This document shows positions 46,161 to 55,686 of a DNA stretch of 64,000 nucleotides, piece after piece. Made by a program: the position numbers and the translations under genes. Below the pieces are notes generated by a model. That model saw nothing but the letters and a program-made list of their open reading frames with translations. It had not been told where the DNA came from and did not search any database. The stretch comes from Paraburkholderia flava (lineage in GTDB: Bacteria; Pseudomonadota; Gammaproteobacteria; Burkholderiales; Burkholderiaceae), in contig NZ_SMRO01000004.1 in NCBI RefSeq assembly GCF_004359985.1, positions 186,001 to 250,000 of the forward strand. The letters run 5' to 3'. The stretch's first letter is position 1; each line of letters begins with the position of its first letter.

Positions 46161-47009
46161 TCAAGTCTCGCGGATCAGCATCACGAGCTTCAGATCCTCG
46201 CGATGCGCGGGCTTGAACGTGATCTGGTCATAGACGACGCGCCCGTCGCGCGGATGATTGAACTCGCGCCGCCCGCCCTCGCGTTCGCCGACGTCCTGCG
46301 ACGCCCAGAAGCGTGCGAACGCATCGCTCGACGAACTCAGCGCGTCGATCAGCGCGCGGGTCGGCGGGTCGTTCAGATGGCGGATCGAATCGGCGCGGAA
46401 CTCGGCCGCGAGCCGCCGCGCGCGCACCTCCCAGTCGACGATCAGCTCGCGCGCCGCCGGCTCGGTGAACGTGAAGCGCAGCAGGTTGCGATCGTGCGCG
46501 CCGTCGAGCCAGCCGACGAACAGATCGGCCGCGCGCGCATTCCACGCGAGCGCGGTCCACTGGCGGTCGAGCACGTACGCAGGCGCATCGATCAGTTCGA
46601 CTGCGTGCAGCAGCGTATCGGGCGCATCGGCCGCGCTGGAGTCCGGGCCCGCCGGATCGCGCTGCGCGGCCAGCTCAAACAGATACGCGCGCTCGGCACG
46701 CGACAATTGCAACGCGACGGCGATCCGCGCGAGCGCATCCGCCGATGCAGACACCGGCCGCCCCTGCTCGATCCACGTGTACCAGGTCGGACTCACGCCG
46801 CACAACTGTGCGACCTCTTCGCGGCGCAGGCCGGGCGTACGGCGTCGCGGGCCCGGCGGCAGCCCCGCCGCGTTCGGCGACAGACGCTCGCGATGCGCGC
46901 GGATGAAGTCGCCGAGCGCGCGCGCAGGCGTCGCGTCGAGTGGCGGAGGCGCATCGGTCGAGGCAGCGGTCACGGAAGCGGAAGCGGTGGAAGACGGCGT
47001 TCGGGTCAT
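46161..47009 (-). CDS. XRE-family regulator with MmyB-like C-terminal domain
   Basis: A 282-residue regulator. A helix-turn-helix (about 30-90, [15 protein letters not shown] then [23 protein letters not shown]) is followed by an MmyB-type ligand-binding domain, which may bind a fatty acid-like effector. The block [18 protein letters not shown] and the end [19 protein letters not shown] are typical of the family. The start is ATG 47009; the frame continues upstream without homology. No adjacent target gene is obvious (in relatives a dehydrogenase is often divergent). Confidence 0.93.
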   Translation of the reverse strand: MTRTPSSTASASVTAASTDAPPPLDATPARALGDFIRAHRERLSPNAAGLPPGPRRRTPGLRREEVAQLCGVSPTWYTWIEQGRPVSASADALARIAVALQLSRAERAYLFELAAQRDPAGPDSSAADAPDTLLHAVELIDAPAYVLDRQWTALAWNARAADLFVGWLDGAHDRNLLRFTFTEPAARELIVDWEVRARRLAAEFRADSIRHLNDPPTRALIDALSSSSDAFARFWASQDVGEREGGRREFNHPRDGRVVYDQITFKPAHREDLKLVMLIRET

Positions 47010-47471
47010 CGTTAGTCGGCCCGACGGACCGGACGGGTCGCAGGCGGGCGGGATGAAAAGCGGATCGCGCGATTCGTTCGACGTGTGGCGGAATCGGGCG
47101 GCATCCATTGTAGCGGCTGCACGCGCGGCTCGTACGCGAAGGTACGGGCGCAGTCGTCGCCAGACGACATGCACGCGTACTTGCGCCCTGTCGACGCGAG
47201 CCATGCACCGGCGATACGGGGTGCCCGCGCAGACGCATGCGCCGCGCTATCGGTTGCGCAATACCGATCCATGCGACGACTCCAACATGCCGCCGCCTGC
47301 GGTGCCCATCGAGCGCACGCACGAAGGCTCGCTCCCGTCGCCCAACTCGCGTTCGATTGCCGTCTGAACGCGATCTTCAATGCGATCGGCGGCGGGGAGC
47401 GGATCGCCTCGACGCCCTGCCGTTCACTGCGGTTCGCCCATCTACACGCAAGGCCGTGGAAACCCGATTGC
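47010..47471. other. Gene-free stretch between XRE regulator and F-box-like gene
   Basis: 462 bases with no convincing gene. A small hairpin, ATCGGT (47249-47254) / ACCGAT (47263-47268), lies within. It holds the regulator's promoter and the 3' end of the F-box-like transcript, but no T-tailed terminator is seen. Confidence 0.35.
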
Positions 47472-48488
47472 TTAACCCTGACTGCGTGCCGTCAAACTTT
47501 GCCGCGCCGCATCCGTGATCCAGCCAATCCGGCTTAGCAAGCCTGACGCGGCCATCGGTGGCCACGGCTGCTGATGGAAGTCTTCGCAGATCCTCGCGAA
47601 GTCGTGCGAGGCCAGGTGGTGAAGACTCAGTAACCGTTTCGCCAATGTGCCAAGCACAACGGATTTCTGGATATCGGTCAACCCGTCCATGCGTTCAAGG
47701 AGCGGGGGGATGCCCTGACGGTCAATCACTTCGCTGGCACGTGTCACAACCTGCGCCGCATGCGCCCCTTCAAGGGTCGCGAGCCTGGCCTGACAGGTCT
47801 CGCGCATCGGTGAACCCCATTCATTGGTCTGCACGTACAGCTCGGCCAGGGGTTTGAATGAGGAGGTGCACTTCTGGGTCGCGTCGAACAAAAGATCGAA
47901 ACTTTGCAGCCTCTCCTGCGGAGGAACGGCGTCGAGGCGTTCGCAGAGAACGGCGAGCGGATCATGACGCAAGTGCCGTGGAACGACGCGTTCCAGTTGA
48001 TTCACCGCCTCACCGACCGCTCTCAGCGTGTTTGCCCGGGCAGGCGTGCCAGCGAGAGATGAAGCAGCCGCTTCACCATGGAAGATTCCGGCATAGCGGC
48101 GACTCACGAACTGCATTTGATGCGGGTCCAGATTCATTTCCTGAATCAGCTCATCCGGTAAATCGTCGAACGAGTGCGTCGGCGCTGTGCCCGCATGTGC
48201 CGCCGAAGTGGTCGCTGCCCCGCCAGCCAGGGGCAGGGGAATCTCGCCGAGCGCTGCTTTCGCCGAGCGCTCCGTCCGACCGACGTTATCTTCCCGCTCA
48301 GCGTGGATGTTCGTCACGCCGGGCGCGGGCAGACTCGGGCGGCGTACCGTCAGGCCACGGAACGTCGGGTTATCGGCCCGGATCGGGGCAGGCGTAGTGC
48401 GCGGTTGATCGGGTTCCGGGGCGGTCGTCGACGGAGCGTCTTCGGCGGAAAACGAGCGACGAGAATGGGGAACCTGAGTGGTACGCAT
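47472..48488 (-). CDS. Hypothetical protein with an F-box-like motif; effector candidate
   Basis: A 338-residue protein I cannot assign to a named family. Residues 1-105 are Pro/Ala/Thr/Ser-rich and predicted disordered. Residues 106-140 read SFDDLPDELIQEMNL, then QMQFVSRRYAGIF: this is close to the F-box consensus (LPdELlleI...l..VSRRW). The rest is helical with two loosely similar units, LCERLDAVPPQERL (181-194) and LLERMDGLTDIQKS (263-276). No signal peptide or membrane segment. A GGAG lies just before the ATG. Base use is less GC-rich than its neighbours, suggesting transfer. F-box proteins in plant-associated bacteria (for example GALA/RipG in Ralstonia) are secreted effectors that join host ubiquitin ligases; that role here is a hypothesis. 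Confidence 0.55.
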   Translation of the reverse strand: MRTTQVPHSRRSFSAEDAPSTTAPEPDQPRTTPAPIRADNPTFRGLTVRRPSLPAPGVTNIHAEREDNVGRTERSAKAALGEIPLPLAGGAATTSAAHAGTAPTHSFDDLPDELIQEMNLDPHQMQFVSRRYAGIFHGEAAASSLAGTPARANTLRAVGEAVNQLERVVPRHLRHDPLAVLCERLDAVPPQERLQSFDLLFDATQKCTSSFKPLAELYVQTNEWGSPMRETCQARLATLEGAHAAQVVTRASEVIDRQGIPPLLERMDGLTDIQKSVVLGTLAKRLLSLHHLASHDFARICEDFHQQPWPPMAASGLLSRIGWITDAARQSLTARSQG

Positions 48489-48760
48489 GGGAGACTCCGG
48501 ACACGATTACGAGGACGGACGCAGTAACGCTCCGTGGGGCAAAGCCGCAGTCCACCTTGACCTTGCGGCAAAGAGCGCTCTGCGGGCGTCACACGCTGAG
48601 TCAGTAGCGTACGTAACCTCGCCGGACATTGCGGACGGATTGCGAACTTGGGAGCAAAAAACGGAAGACCGTTATTGCACCGCGAGGAATCGCGATACGG
48701 CCGGGCACTGTCAATAAGCAGCGCCGATCCACGCGACGACAGAGGAAGTAATCGGCTGCG

Positions 48761-49483
48761 TCAATCGTTGCCGACCATCTCCGACAACCGCTTAACCGTC
48801 GCGATCCGCGCACCGATCATGTCGATCCGCGCATGCTCGTCGATAACCGGCGAGCTCGCGTCGCGGAACGCGACCCACGCGCGCTGCGCGCGTGCGAGTG
48901 TGGGCCGCGCGCGAGGCGGCATCTTCGCGTTGAGCCGGCGGGAGTAGCGATTCAGATCGAACATCGCGTGCTCGCAGCGCGCGTCGGCGGAACAGGCGCG
49001 CAGCCGGGGCGGCACGTCGCCGGTGCCTTCGAGCGCGGCCGCGCGACGCAATCCAAGCGCGCGGTCGCGCACCGGCTGCAATTGCATATCGGCCGCGTAC
49101 AGCACGTACATCGAACCGCGCGTCGTCGCGAACGCTGCGTGCTGCATCTTCGCCTCGGCATCGCGCCACTGGGTCCAGCGCTTCTCGCTCGCTTCCCAGC
49201 GCGCACGACGCGGCGCCGATGCCTTCGCGAGCAGTTGCTGGTACGCCATGTCGAGCGCCGCCTGCCACGCGATGCGCGCGGTATCCGTGCACTGCACCTG
49301 TCCCGCAGTCGACGACATGTCGCCGCGCGCGAGACACGTGCGCATTGCGGTATCGATCGGATCGGCGGCTGCGACCTCCGCGTGTGCAACACGCACGCCC
49401 AGCGGCGCAACGCATAGCGCAAGCAAGGCCGCCGCAACCGCGCGACGGCCCCTGCTCATCCCGAGGTACAACATCTTCCCCAT
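48761..49483 (-). CDS. Secreted LprI-like (DUF1311) protein
   Basis: A 240-residue protein with a signal peptide (LLALCVAPLGVRVAHA, cleavage before EVAAADP). The mature part begins with a lysozyme-inhibitor LprI-like unit: CLARGDMSSTAGQVQC, then WQAALDMAYQQLL. A second unit near the C-terminus has another Cys pair (RACSADARCEHAMFDLN). Such proteins inhibit lysozyme or are of unknown role. The start is uncertain; ATG 49483 begins 2 bases after the decarboxylase stop codon, and a longer reading would overlap it. Confidence 0.75.
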   Translation of the reverse strand: MGKMLYLGMSRGRRAVAAALLALCVAPLGVRVAHAEVAAADPIDTAMRTCLARGDMSSTAGQVQCTDTARIAWQAALDMAYQQLLAKASAPRRARWEASEKRWTQWRDAEAKMQHAAFATTRGSMYVLYAADMQLQPVRDRALGLRRAAALEGTGDVPPRLRACSADARCEHAMFDLNRYSRRLNAKMPPRARPTLARAQRAWVAFRDASSPVIDEHARIDMIGARIATVKRLSEMVGND

Positions 49484-49485
49484 CG

Positions 49486-51771
49486 TCAGACGCGCACGCA
49501 ATCGACGAAATACTCGATGCGGCCGTTGATCGTCTCGCCGACGAGCCCGTGAATATCCGTATGGAACCCCGGGAAGCGCTCGTTGAACTCGCGCGCGAAA
49601 CGCAGGTAATTGACGATCGTCTTGTTGAAGCGCTCGCCCGGAATCAGCAGCGGAATACCCGGCGGATACGGCGTCAGCAGGATCGACGTGACGCGGCCTT
49701 CGAGTTCGTCGATAGGCACGCGATCGACCTCACGGTGGACCAGCTTCGCGTAGGCCTCGGACGGCTTCATCGCCGGCTCCATGCTCGACAGGTACATCTC
49801 GGTGGTGAGACGCGCGATGTCGTTCGCACGGTAGACGCTATGAATCTGCTCGCACAGATCGCGCAGACCCATGCGCTCGTACGCCGGATGATGCGACACG
49901 AACTCCGGCAGCACACGCCACAGCGGCTGGTTGTTGTCGTAGTCGTCCTTGAACTGCTGCAGCTCGGTGACCATCGAGTTCCAGCGGCCCTTCGTGATGC
50001 CGATCGTGAACATGATGAAGAACGAGTACAGCCCGGTCTTCTCGACGATGATCCCGTGCTCGGCCAGATACTTCGTCACGATCGCAGCCGGAATGCCTGA
50101 GTCGCCGAACTCGCCGTCCACGTCGAGCCCCGGCGTGATGATCGTCGCCTTGATCGGGTCGAGCATGTTGAAGCCTTCGGCGAGCGGACCGAAACCGTGC
50201 CACCGTTCGTTCGGCCGCAGGATCCAGTCTTCGCGCGAACCGATGCCTTCCTCGGCCAGCTCTTCCGGGCCCCAGACCTTGAAGAACCAGTCGTCGCCGT
50301 ACTCGTCGTCGACCTTGCGCATCGCGCGGCGGAAGTCGAGCGCTTCGGCAATCGATTCCTCGACCAGCGCGGTGCCGCCCGGCGGCTCCATCATCGCGGC
50401 GGCGACGTCGCACGACGCGATGATCGCGTACTGCGGGCTCGTCGACGTATGCATCAGATACGCTTCGTTGAAGCGGTGCTTGTCGAACGTGCTGTTCTCG
50501 GAGTCCTGCACGACGATCTGCGATGCCTGCGAGATCCCGGCGAGCAGCTTGTGCGTCGAGTGCGTCGCGAACACGAGCGCGCCGGTGCGCGGACGGCCCG
50601 CGCCGATCGCGTGCATGTCCTGGTAGAACTCATGGAATTCGGCGTGCGGCAGCCACGCTTCGTCGAAGTGCAGCGTATCGAGCATGTCGCCGAGCAGATC
50701 CTTGATCATCTCGACGTTGTAGATCACGCCGTCGTACGTGCTCTGCGTGATCGTCAGGATGCGCGGCTTGAGGTTCGGGTTCTTCGCGAGCGCTTCGCGC
50801 GCGAACGGATTCGCCTCGATCTTGCGGCGGATGTTGTCCGGCTTGAACTCGTCGCGCGGAATCGGGCCGATGATGCCGAAGTGATTGCGCGTCGGCGTGA
50901 GGAACACGGGGATCGCGCCCATCATCGTGATCGCGTGCAGGATCGACTTGTGGCAGTTGCGGTCCACCAGCACGACGTCGCCCGGCGCGACCGTGGCGTG
51001 CCAGACGATCTTGTTCGACGTCGACGTGCCGTTCGTCACGAAGAACAGGTGATCGGCGCTGAAAATGCGCGCCGCGTTGCGCTCCGACGCCGCGATCGGA
51101 CCGGTGTGGTCGAGCAGCTGGCCGAGTTCGTCGACGGCGTTGCAGACGTCCGCGCGCAGCATGTTCTCGCCGAAGAACTGGTGGAACATCTGGCCAAGCG
51201 GGTTCTTCAGGAACGCGACGCCGCCCGAGTGGCCCGGACAGTGCCACGAATACGAGCCTTCGTCCGCGTACTGCACCAGTTCCTTGAAGAACGGCGGCGA
51301 GAGCGAGTCGAGATAAACCTTCGCTTCGCGGATGATGTGGCGTGCGACGAACTCCGGCGTGTCCTCGAACATGTGGATGAAGCCGTGCAGTTCGCGCAGG
51401 ATGTCGTTCGGCAGATGCCGCGACGTGCGCGTCTCGCCGTACAGGAAGATCGGAATGTCCGCGTTGCGGCGGCGCACTTCGGTCACGAACGCGCGCAGCG
51501 CGATGATCGCGGTCGCGAGTTCGGGCGTCTCGCCTTCCACGACGACATTCTCGACGTACGGCAGCAGTTCGTCGTCGTCGATCGACAGGATGAAGCACGA
51601 CGCGCGGCTCGATTGCTGCGCGAACGAGCTCAGATCGCCGTAGCTCGTCAGCCCGAGGACTTCCACGCCTTCTTTTTCGATCGCTTCGGCGAGCGCCCGG
51701 ATGCCGGAGCCCGAAATGTTCTCGGAGCGGAAATCTTCGTCGATGATGACGACGGGAAAACGAAACTTCAT
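49486..51771 (-). CDS. Ornithine/arginine/lysine decarboxylase, PLP-dependent
   Basis: A 761-residue enzyme of the bacterial fold-type I decarboxylases. An N-terminal CheY-like wing domain (about 1-130) precedes the PLP domain; the Schiff-base Lys lies in FATHSTHKLLAGISQ near residue 400. Blocks such as WHCPGHSGGVAFLK and VTNGTSTSNKIVWH are canonical. It forms a diamine or agmatine from ornithine, lysine or arginine and can raise pH under acid stress. Which substrate it prefers is not resolved by eye. No antiporter gene follows. dcd is 82 bases upstream. Confidence 0.9.
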   Translation of the reverse strand: MKFRFPVVIIDEDFRSENISGSGIRALAEAIEKEGVEVLGLTSYGDLSSFAQQSSRASCFILSIDDDELLPYVENVVVEGETPELATAIIALRAFVTEVRRRNADIPIFLYGETRTSRHLPNDILRELHGFIHMFEDTPEFVARHIIREAKVYLDSLSPPFFKELVQYADEGSYSWHCPGHSGGVAFLKNPLGQMFHQFFGENMLRADVCNAVDELGQLLDHTGPIAASERNAARIFSADHLFFVTNGTSTSNKIVWHATVAPGDVVLVDRNCHKSILHAITMMGAIPVFLTPTRNHFGIIGPIPRDEFKPDNIRRKIEANPFAREALAKNPNLKPRILTITQSTYDGVIYNVEMIKDLLGDMLDTLHFDEAWLPHAEFHEFYQDMHAIGAGRPRTGALVFATHSTHKLLAGISQASQIVVQDSENSTFDKHRFNEAYLMHTSTSPQYAIIASCDVAAAMMEPPGGTALVEESIAEALDFRRAMRKVDDEYGDDWFFKVWGPEELAEEGIGSREDWILRPNERWHGFGPLAEGFNMLDPIKATIITPGLDVDGEFGDSGIPAAIVTKYLAEHGIIVEKTGLYSFFIMFTIGITKGRWNSMVTELQQFKDDYDNNQPLWRVLPEFVSHHPAYERMGLRDLCEQIHSVYRANDIARLTTEMYLSSMEPAMKPSEAYAKLVHREVDRVPIDELEGRVTSILLTPYPPGIPLLIPGERFNKTIVNYLRFAREFNERFPGFHTDIHGLVGETINGRIEYFVDCVRV

Positions 51772-51853
51772 GGGCGATTCTCCAAAAAGAACGACCGCTG
51801 CTTCTGTTGCGCAGCGGTCACCCGACTAGCCGGTGAGTCAATGCGCTCGCGCG

Positions 51854-52423
51854 TCACGTTTTGGGTAACGTAACGCCGTGCTGACCTTGATATTTGCCGC
51901 CGCGATCTGCATAGGACACCTCGCAGACCTCGTCGCTTTCGAAAAAGAGCACCTGCGCGACGCCCTCGTTCGCGTAGATTTTCGCAGGCAAAGGTGTCGT
52001 ATTCGAGAATTCGAGCGTGACATAGCCTTCCCATTCGGGTTCGAACGGCGTCACGTTGACGATGATCCCGCAGCGCGCATAGGTCGACTTGCCGAGGCAG
52101 ACCGTCAGCACGCTGCGCGGAATCCGGAAGTACTCGACCGTGCGGGCCAGCGCGAACGAGTTTGGCGGGATGATGCAGACGTCGCCCCTGAAGTCGACGA
52201 ACGATTTTTCGTCGAAGTTCTTCGGGTCGACGATCGTCGAATTGATGTTCGTGAAAATCTTGAATTCGTCGGCGCAGCGGATATCGTAGCCGTAGCTCGA
52301 CGTGCCGTAGCTGACGATCTTGCGACCGTCCTCGGACGTGCGGACCTGATCGCGCACGAACGGCTCGATCATCTTGTGCTCCTCGGCCATGCGCCGGATC
52401 CACTTGTCGGATTTGATTGCCAT
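51854..52423 (-). CDS. dcd: dCTP deaminase
   Basis: A 189-residue enzyme that turns dCTP into dUTP, feeding dTTP synthesis. The block [16 protein letters not shown], the [21 protein letters not shown] block and the [19 protein letters not shown] block with its catalytic Glu are all present. Length fits the dUTPase-fold trimer family. It lies between the decarboxylase and the SodC-like gene on the same strand. Confidence 0.96.
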   Translation of the reverse strand: MAIKSDKWIRRMAEEHKMIEPFVRDQVRTSEDGRKIVSYGTSSYGYDIRCADEFKIFTNINSTIVDPKNFDEKSFVDFRGDVCIIPPNSFALARTVEYFRIPRSVLTVCLGKSTYARCGIIVNVTPFEPEWEGYVTLEFSNTTPLPAKIYANEGVAQVLFFESDEVCEVSYADRGGKYQGQHGVTLPKT

Positions 52424-52600
52424 AGTTGAACGCTGAACGTTGGTTGGTCGCTGCGCGGGTGACGGATGAAGCGGCGTCCGGCGCGCGGAGAAGCACGGTT
52501 GCCGGATTACCGGACGAAAGGCGGTTATTTTACGCGATCGTGCGAAAGGCGCCGGACTGGCGGGCGAAGCGCGGGTACGCAGCGCAATCGCAGATGAAAC

Positions 52601-53134
52601 TCACTGCCGGATCGCCCCGCACGCGAGCGCCGGACCAACATTCTGCTGCGAGGACGCGTACGGATCGGTCGCATCGTGATGGACCAGCACTGAGCGTTGC
52701 AGCACCGAGCGCACGCCGTCGAGCGACACGTCCGGTGCGACGATGAAGCCGGCTGCGACGCCGTTCGCATCTGCATGGATGTTGCCGAGATCGCCCTCGA
52801 CCCGCGCGCCGTTCTTCAGACGGTCGGCGGCCGGCGCAAAAATCTGGCCCGCGCTCGACCCATCGGCGGCGTTGCAGTCGCCGCGCTCGTGAACCTGCAG
52901 CGCGTGATCGCTGTTCGGCGGCAAGCCGTTGAGGTTGTACGTAACCTGCACGCCGTCCGAGCGCTCGATGAACGTCACGGTGCCGCGCGTCTGATTGCCG
53001 ACGGTAGGAAGCAACTGCGCGTCGGCGCGCTTTTCCTGAGGCCGCAGAAACGTCGAGCAGCCGCACAGCAGTAACCCGCCTGCGGTCAGGATAATGAACG
53101 CATGTGCCGCGTGCCCGTCGATTCGTTTTCTCAT
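52601..53134 (-). CDS. SodC-like lipoprotein lacking most copper/zinc ligands
   Basis: A 177-residue lipoprotein (LLCGC, Cys26) with the Cu/Zn superoxide dismutase fold. It keeps HALQVHERGDC, where the usual HxH pair has become Gln80-His82, the Cys87/Cys172 disulfide pair and GDLGNIHADANG (Asp115). But the zinc-loop histidines are missing: residues 101-114 (PAADRLKNGARVEG) contain no His, and the position of the usual RHVGD His is Val. His152 remains. The protein is therefore unlikely to be an active dismutase; it could be a structural or metal-storage relative, as known for B. subtilis YojM. Confidence 0.82.
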   Translation of the reverse strand: MRKRIDGHAAHAFIILTAGGLLLCGCSTFLRPQEKRADAQLLPTVGNQTRGTVTFIERSDGVQVTYNLNGLPPNSDHALQVHERGDCNAADGSSAGQIFAPAADRLKNGARVEGDLGNIHADANGVAAGFIVAPDVSLDGVRSVLQRSVLVHHDATDPYASSQQNVGPALACGAIRQ

Positions 53135-53265
53135 GCGATCCTCTTGTCGGCGTCCGGCCGCCCCTGCGGCCAGTCTGCCGGACCTGATGAAGCCGACATG
53201 ATACCGCGAGCGCAGGGCCATATTGACGCGTTCGGCCACCGTTGCTCGCGGGCGCGGCAAGGTAC

Positions 53266-54354
53266 TCAGGTGTTCTGGATCACGATGCTCGGGAACTTCG
53301 AACTCATGTCGCGCGCGCGTTCGGCGATGTGGATCGCAACCTTGCGCGCAATCGACCCATAAATCTCCGCGATCCGGCCGTCCGGATCGGCGACGACGGT
53401 TGGGCGGCCCGAGTCGGTCTGTTCGCGGATAGCGATGTCGAGCGGCAGGCTGCCGAGCACCTCGACGCCGTATTCGCGCGCCATCCGCTCGCCGCCGCCG
53501 GCGCCGAACACGTGCTCTTCGTGACCGCAGTTCGAGCAGATGTGCAGGCTCATGTTCTCGACGATCCCGAGAATCGGAATGCCGACCTTCTCGAACATCT
53601 TGAGCCCCTTCTTCGCGTCGAGCAGCGCGATGTCCTGCGGCGTCGTGACGATCACCGCGCCCGTCACCGGCACGCGCTGCGACAGCGTCAGCTGGATGTC
53701 GCCGGTGCCCGGCGGCATGTCGACGATCAGATAGTCGAGATCGCGCCAGTTCGTCTGCCGCAGCAACTGCTCGAGCGCGGACGTGGCCATCGGGCCGCGC
53801 CACACCATCGGGTTGTCCTGCTCGACGAGGAAGCCGATCGAATTGGCCTGCACGCCGTGACCGGTCAGCGGATGCATCGACTGACCGTCTGGCGATTCGG
53901 GGCGGCCTTCGATGCCGAGCATCATCGGCAGCGACGGACCGTAGATGTCCGCATCGAGAATCCCGACCGACGCGCCGTCCGCTGCGAGCGCGAGCGCGAG
54001 GTTCACCGCCGTCGTGCTCTTGCCGACCCCGCCCTTGCCCGATGCGACCGCGACGATGTTCTTCACGTTCGGCAGCAGCTTCACGCCGCGCTGAACCGTA
54101 TGCGCGGCGATCTGCTGCGACACCTCGACGCGCGCATCGGTCACGCCGGGCACCGCGCGCAATGCATCGGCGACCAGCGTGCGGATCGCTTCAAACTGCC
54201 GTTTGGCCGGATAGCCGAGCACCACCTCGACGCCGACAGTCGAGCCTTCGACCGTCACGTTGCGGAGGTTCTTCGCGGCGGCGAACGGCCGTCCTGTGTT
54301 GGGGTCTGCGACGGCCGCGAGGGCGGCGTCGACCAAAGCCCGATCGATGCTCAT
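53266..54354 (-). CDS. apbC: Iron-sulfur cluster carrier ATPase (ApbC/Mrp)
   Basis: A 362-residue P-loop ATPase of the Mrp/NBP35 family. An N-terminal domain (about 1-85, DUF59 type, with DPNTGRPF) precedes the deviant Walker A GKGGVGKST. The Cys pair CSNCGHEEHVFG near the C-terminus holds the bridging iron-sulfur cluster. It stores and transfers clusters to target proteins in the cytoplasm. The ATG at 54354 begins the conserved protein; the open frame continues upstream without homology. It is divergent from the OmpA-family gene. Confidence 0.95.
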   Translation of the reverse strand: MSIDRALVDAALAAVADPNTGRPFAAAKNLRNVTVEGSTVGVEVVLGYPAKRQFEAIRTLVADALRAVPGVTDARVEVSQQIAAHTVQRGVKLLPNVKNIVAVASGKGGVGKSTTAVNLALALAADGASVGILDADIYGPSLPMMLGIEGRPESPDGQSMHPLTGHGVQANSIGFLVEQDNPMVWRGPMATSALEQLLRQTNWRDLDYLIVDMPPGTGDIQLTLSQRVPVTGAVIVTTPQDIALLDAKKGLKMFEKVGIPILGIVENMSLHICSNCGHEEHVFGAGGGERMAREYGVEVLGSLPLDIAIREQTDSGRPTVVADPDGRIAEIYGSIARKVAIHIAERARDMSSKFPSIVIQNT

Positions 54355-54627
54355 TGATACTCCGTGGGAACGGTTGCGGCGCGGCGAACTCGAACGTTTC
54401 GCCATCTGCCTGAAAGTGAAATAAATTGTTAGCCGGGATTGCGCAAAACGGGCTTGCCAGGCACCCTTTCGCGGCAGCAAGCTATGGAGCCCTGGCTCGA
54501 TGGCTGCATGTGCTTCAGGCGTCATTGTAGTGGCTGGCGCCAGCCACTGCCCGAAGACCCTGTTGCACTGTCGTGCGGACGGCCGGGCTTCGTCGTCGGG
54601 CCGTACTACTCAAGAGAGGATTTAAAA

Positions 54628-55278
54628 ATGAATGCAAAAATCATGACTCGCCTGTCGGTGTTCGCCGTTGTCGGCGCGCTGCTTGCCGGCTGCGCCACGC
54701 AGCAAGGCAATAACACCGCAGTAGGAACCGGCGTCGGCGCCGGTCTGGGCGCCGGCATCGGCGCGCTGATCGGCGGCGGTAAGGGCGCGGCGATCGGCGC
54801 AGGCGTCGGCGCAGCGGCGGGCGGCATCACCGGCTACAACTGGCAGGCGATCCGCAACAAGCTGTCGGGCGCCACCGCAGGCACCGGCACGCAGATCACC
54901 GAGCAGCCGGACGGCTCGCTGAAGCTCAACATCCCGAGCTCGGTCACGTTCGATACGAACAGCTATGCAATCAAGCCGTCGTTCCAGTCGGTGCTCGGCC
55001 AGGTCGCGGCGACGCTGAACCAGAATCCGGAAGTCATCGCCCAGGTGATCGGCTATACCGACAGCACCGGCCAGCCGGCGTACAACCAGACGCTGTCGGT
55101 GAACCGTGCGCAGAGCGTCGTGAACGCCCTCGTGCAGCAAGGCGTCGCGCAGCAACGTCTGTCGGCGGAAGGCCGCGGCGAAACCAATCCGATCGCCGAC
55201 AACAACACCGACGCCGGCCGTGCGCAGAACCGCCGCGTCGAGGTGTACCTGCGCGCCACCGCGCAGCACGCGCAGTAA
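54628..55278 (+). CDS. OmpA-family lipoprotein with glycine zipper
   Basis: A 216-residue outer-membrane lipoprotein. The signal peptide ends in LLAGC (Cys21). A glycine-zipper stretch (about 33-70, VGAGLGAGIGALIGGGKG and GVGAAAGG) follows and then an OmpA-like peptidoglycan-binding domain (about 108-212) with VIGYTDSTGQPAYNQTLS and NRRVEVYL, where Asp and Arg bind diaminopimelate. This layout is like YiaD. It anchors the outer membrane to the cell wall. ATG 54628 is preceded by AGAGAGGA. Confidence 0.92.
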   Translation: MNAKIMTRLSVFAVVGALLAGCATQQGNNTAVGTGVGAGLGAGIGALIGGGKGAAIGAGVGAAAGGITGYNWQAIRNKLSGATAGTGTQITEQPDGSLKLNIPSSVTFDTNSYAIKPSFQSVLGQVAATLNQNPEVIAQVIGYTDSTGQPAYNQTLSVNRAQSVVNALVQQGVAQQRLSAEGRGETNPIADNNTDAGRAQNRRVEVYLRATAQHAQ

Positions 55279-55686
55279 GCGCAGGCAAGCGCAGGCACGC
55301 AGCAACGCCTCCGGGAGCACTGCAGGAAGCCCGCCTGACCGGGCTTCCTGCGAACAACGGGACAGGCCCCATCTCGGTCCTGAAAGAGCGAGAAAAATTT
55401 TCGAACTCTCTCGAAAATCCGCTGTCTGTCTTTACGGTACGTGGCTGGCGAAGCCGCCGCGTCACCATTCTCCTCTTGTCGTTGTTGCTCCGGGGCCCAA
55501 CATCGCCCCGGTTTTTTTTGCCTGTCCGTTTTGCGTTTCTGACGCACGGCTCTCGGCTTTTCCCTCGCTTTTCTGTCACTTGTCCCCCGCTTCTCCCCTT
55601 CTTCCACGCCATCGGGCCCGACCCGCTTTGCGCAGCTGCCCTGCTAGAATCGTAGTTTCGTCTCCCGCCTAGCCCGGAATTCCCTT
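55279..55686. other. Gap between OmpA-family gene and metG
   Basis: 408 bases. It holds a T-less hairpin (55322-55351), a T-tailed terminator (55490-55519), and further on a possible extended -10 TGCTAGAAT (55642-55650), 37 bases before the metG start. No convincing gene. Confidence 0.45.
55490..55519 (+). terminator. Terminator downstream of the OmpA-family lipoprotein gene
   Basis: CCGGGGC (55490-55496), short loop, GCCCCGG (55505-55511), then eight T. It lies upstream of the likely metG promoter. Confidence 0.85.

Noticed and set aside
46026..46164. Longer start for argH
   Set aside because: The upstream part has no homology or ribosome-binding site; the conserved MTSQLHKK start fits.
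48489..48760. hrpII-type promoter (TTCG-N16-TTCG) before the F-box-like gene
   Set aside because: Only one CGAA occurs in the plus strand of this stretch, so the pair is absent.
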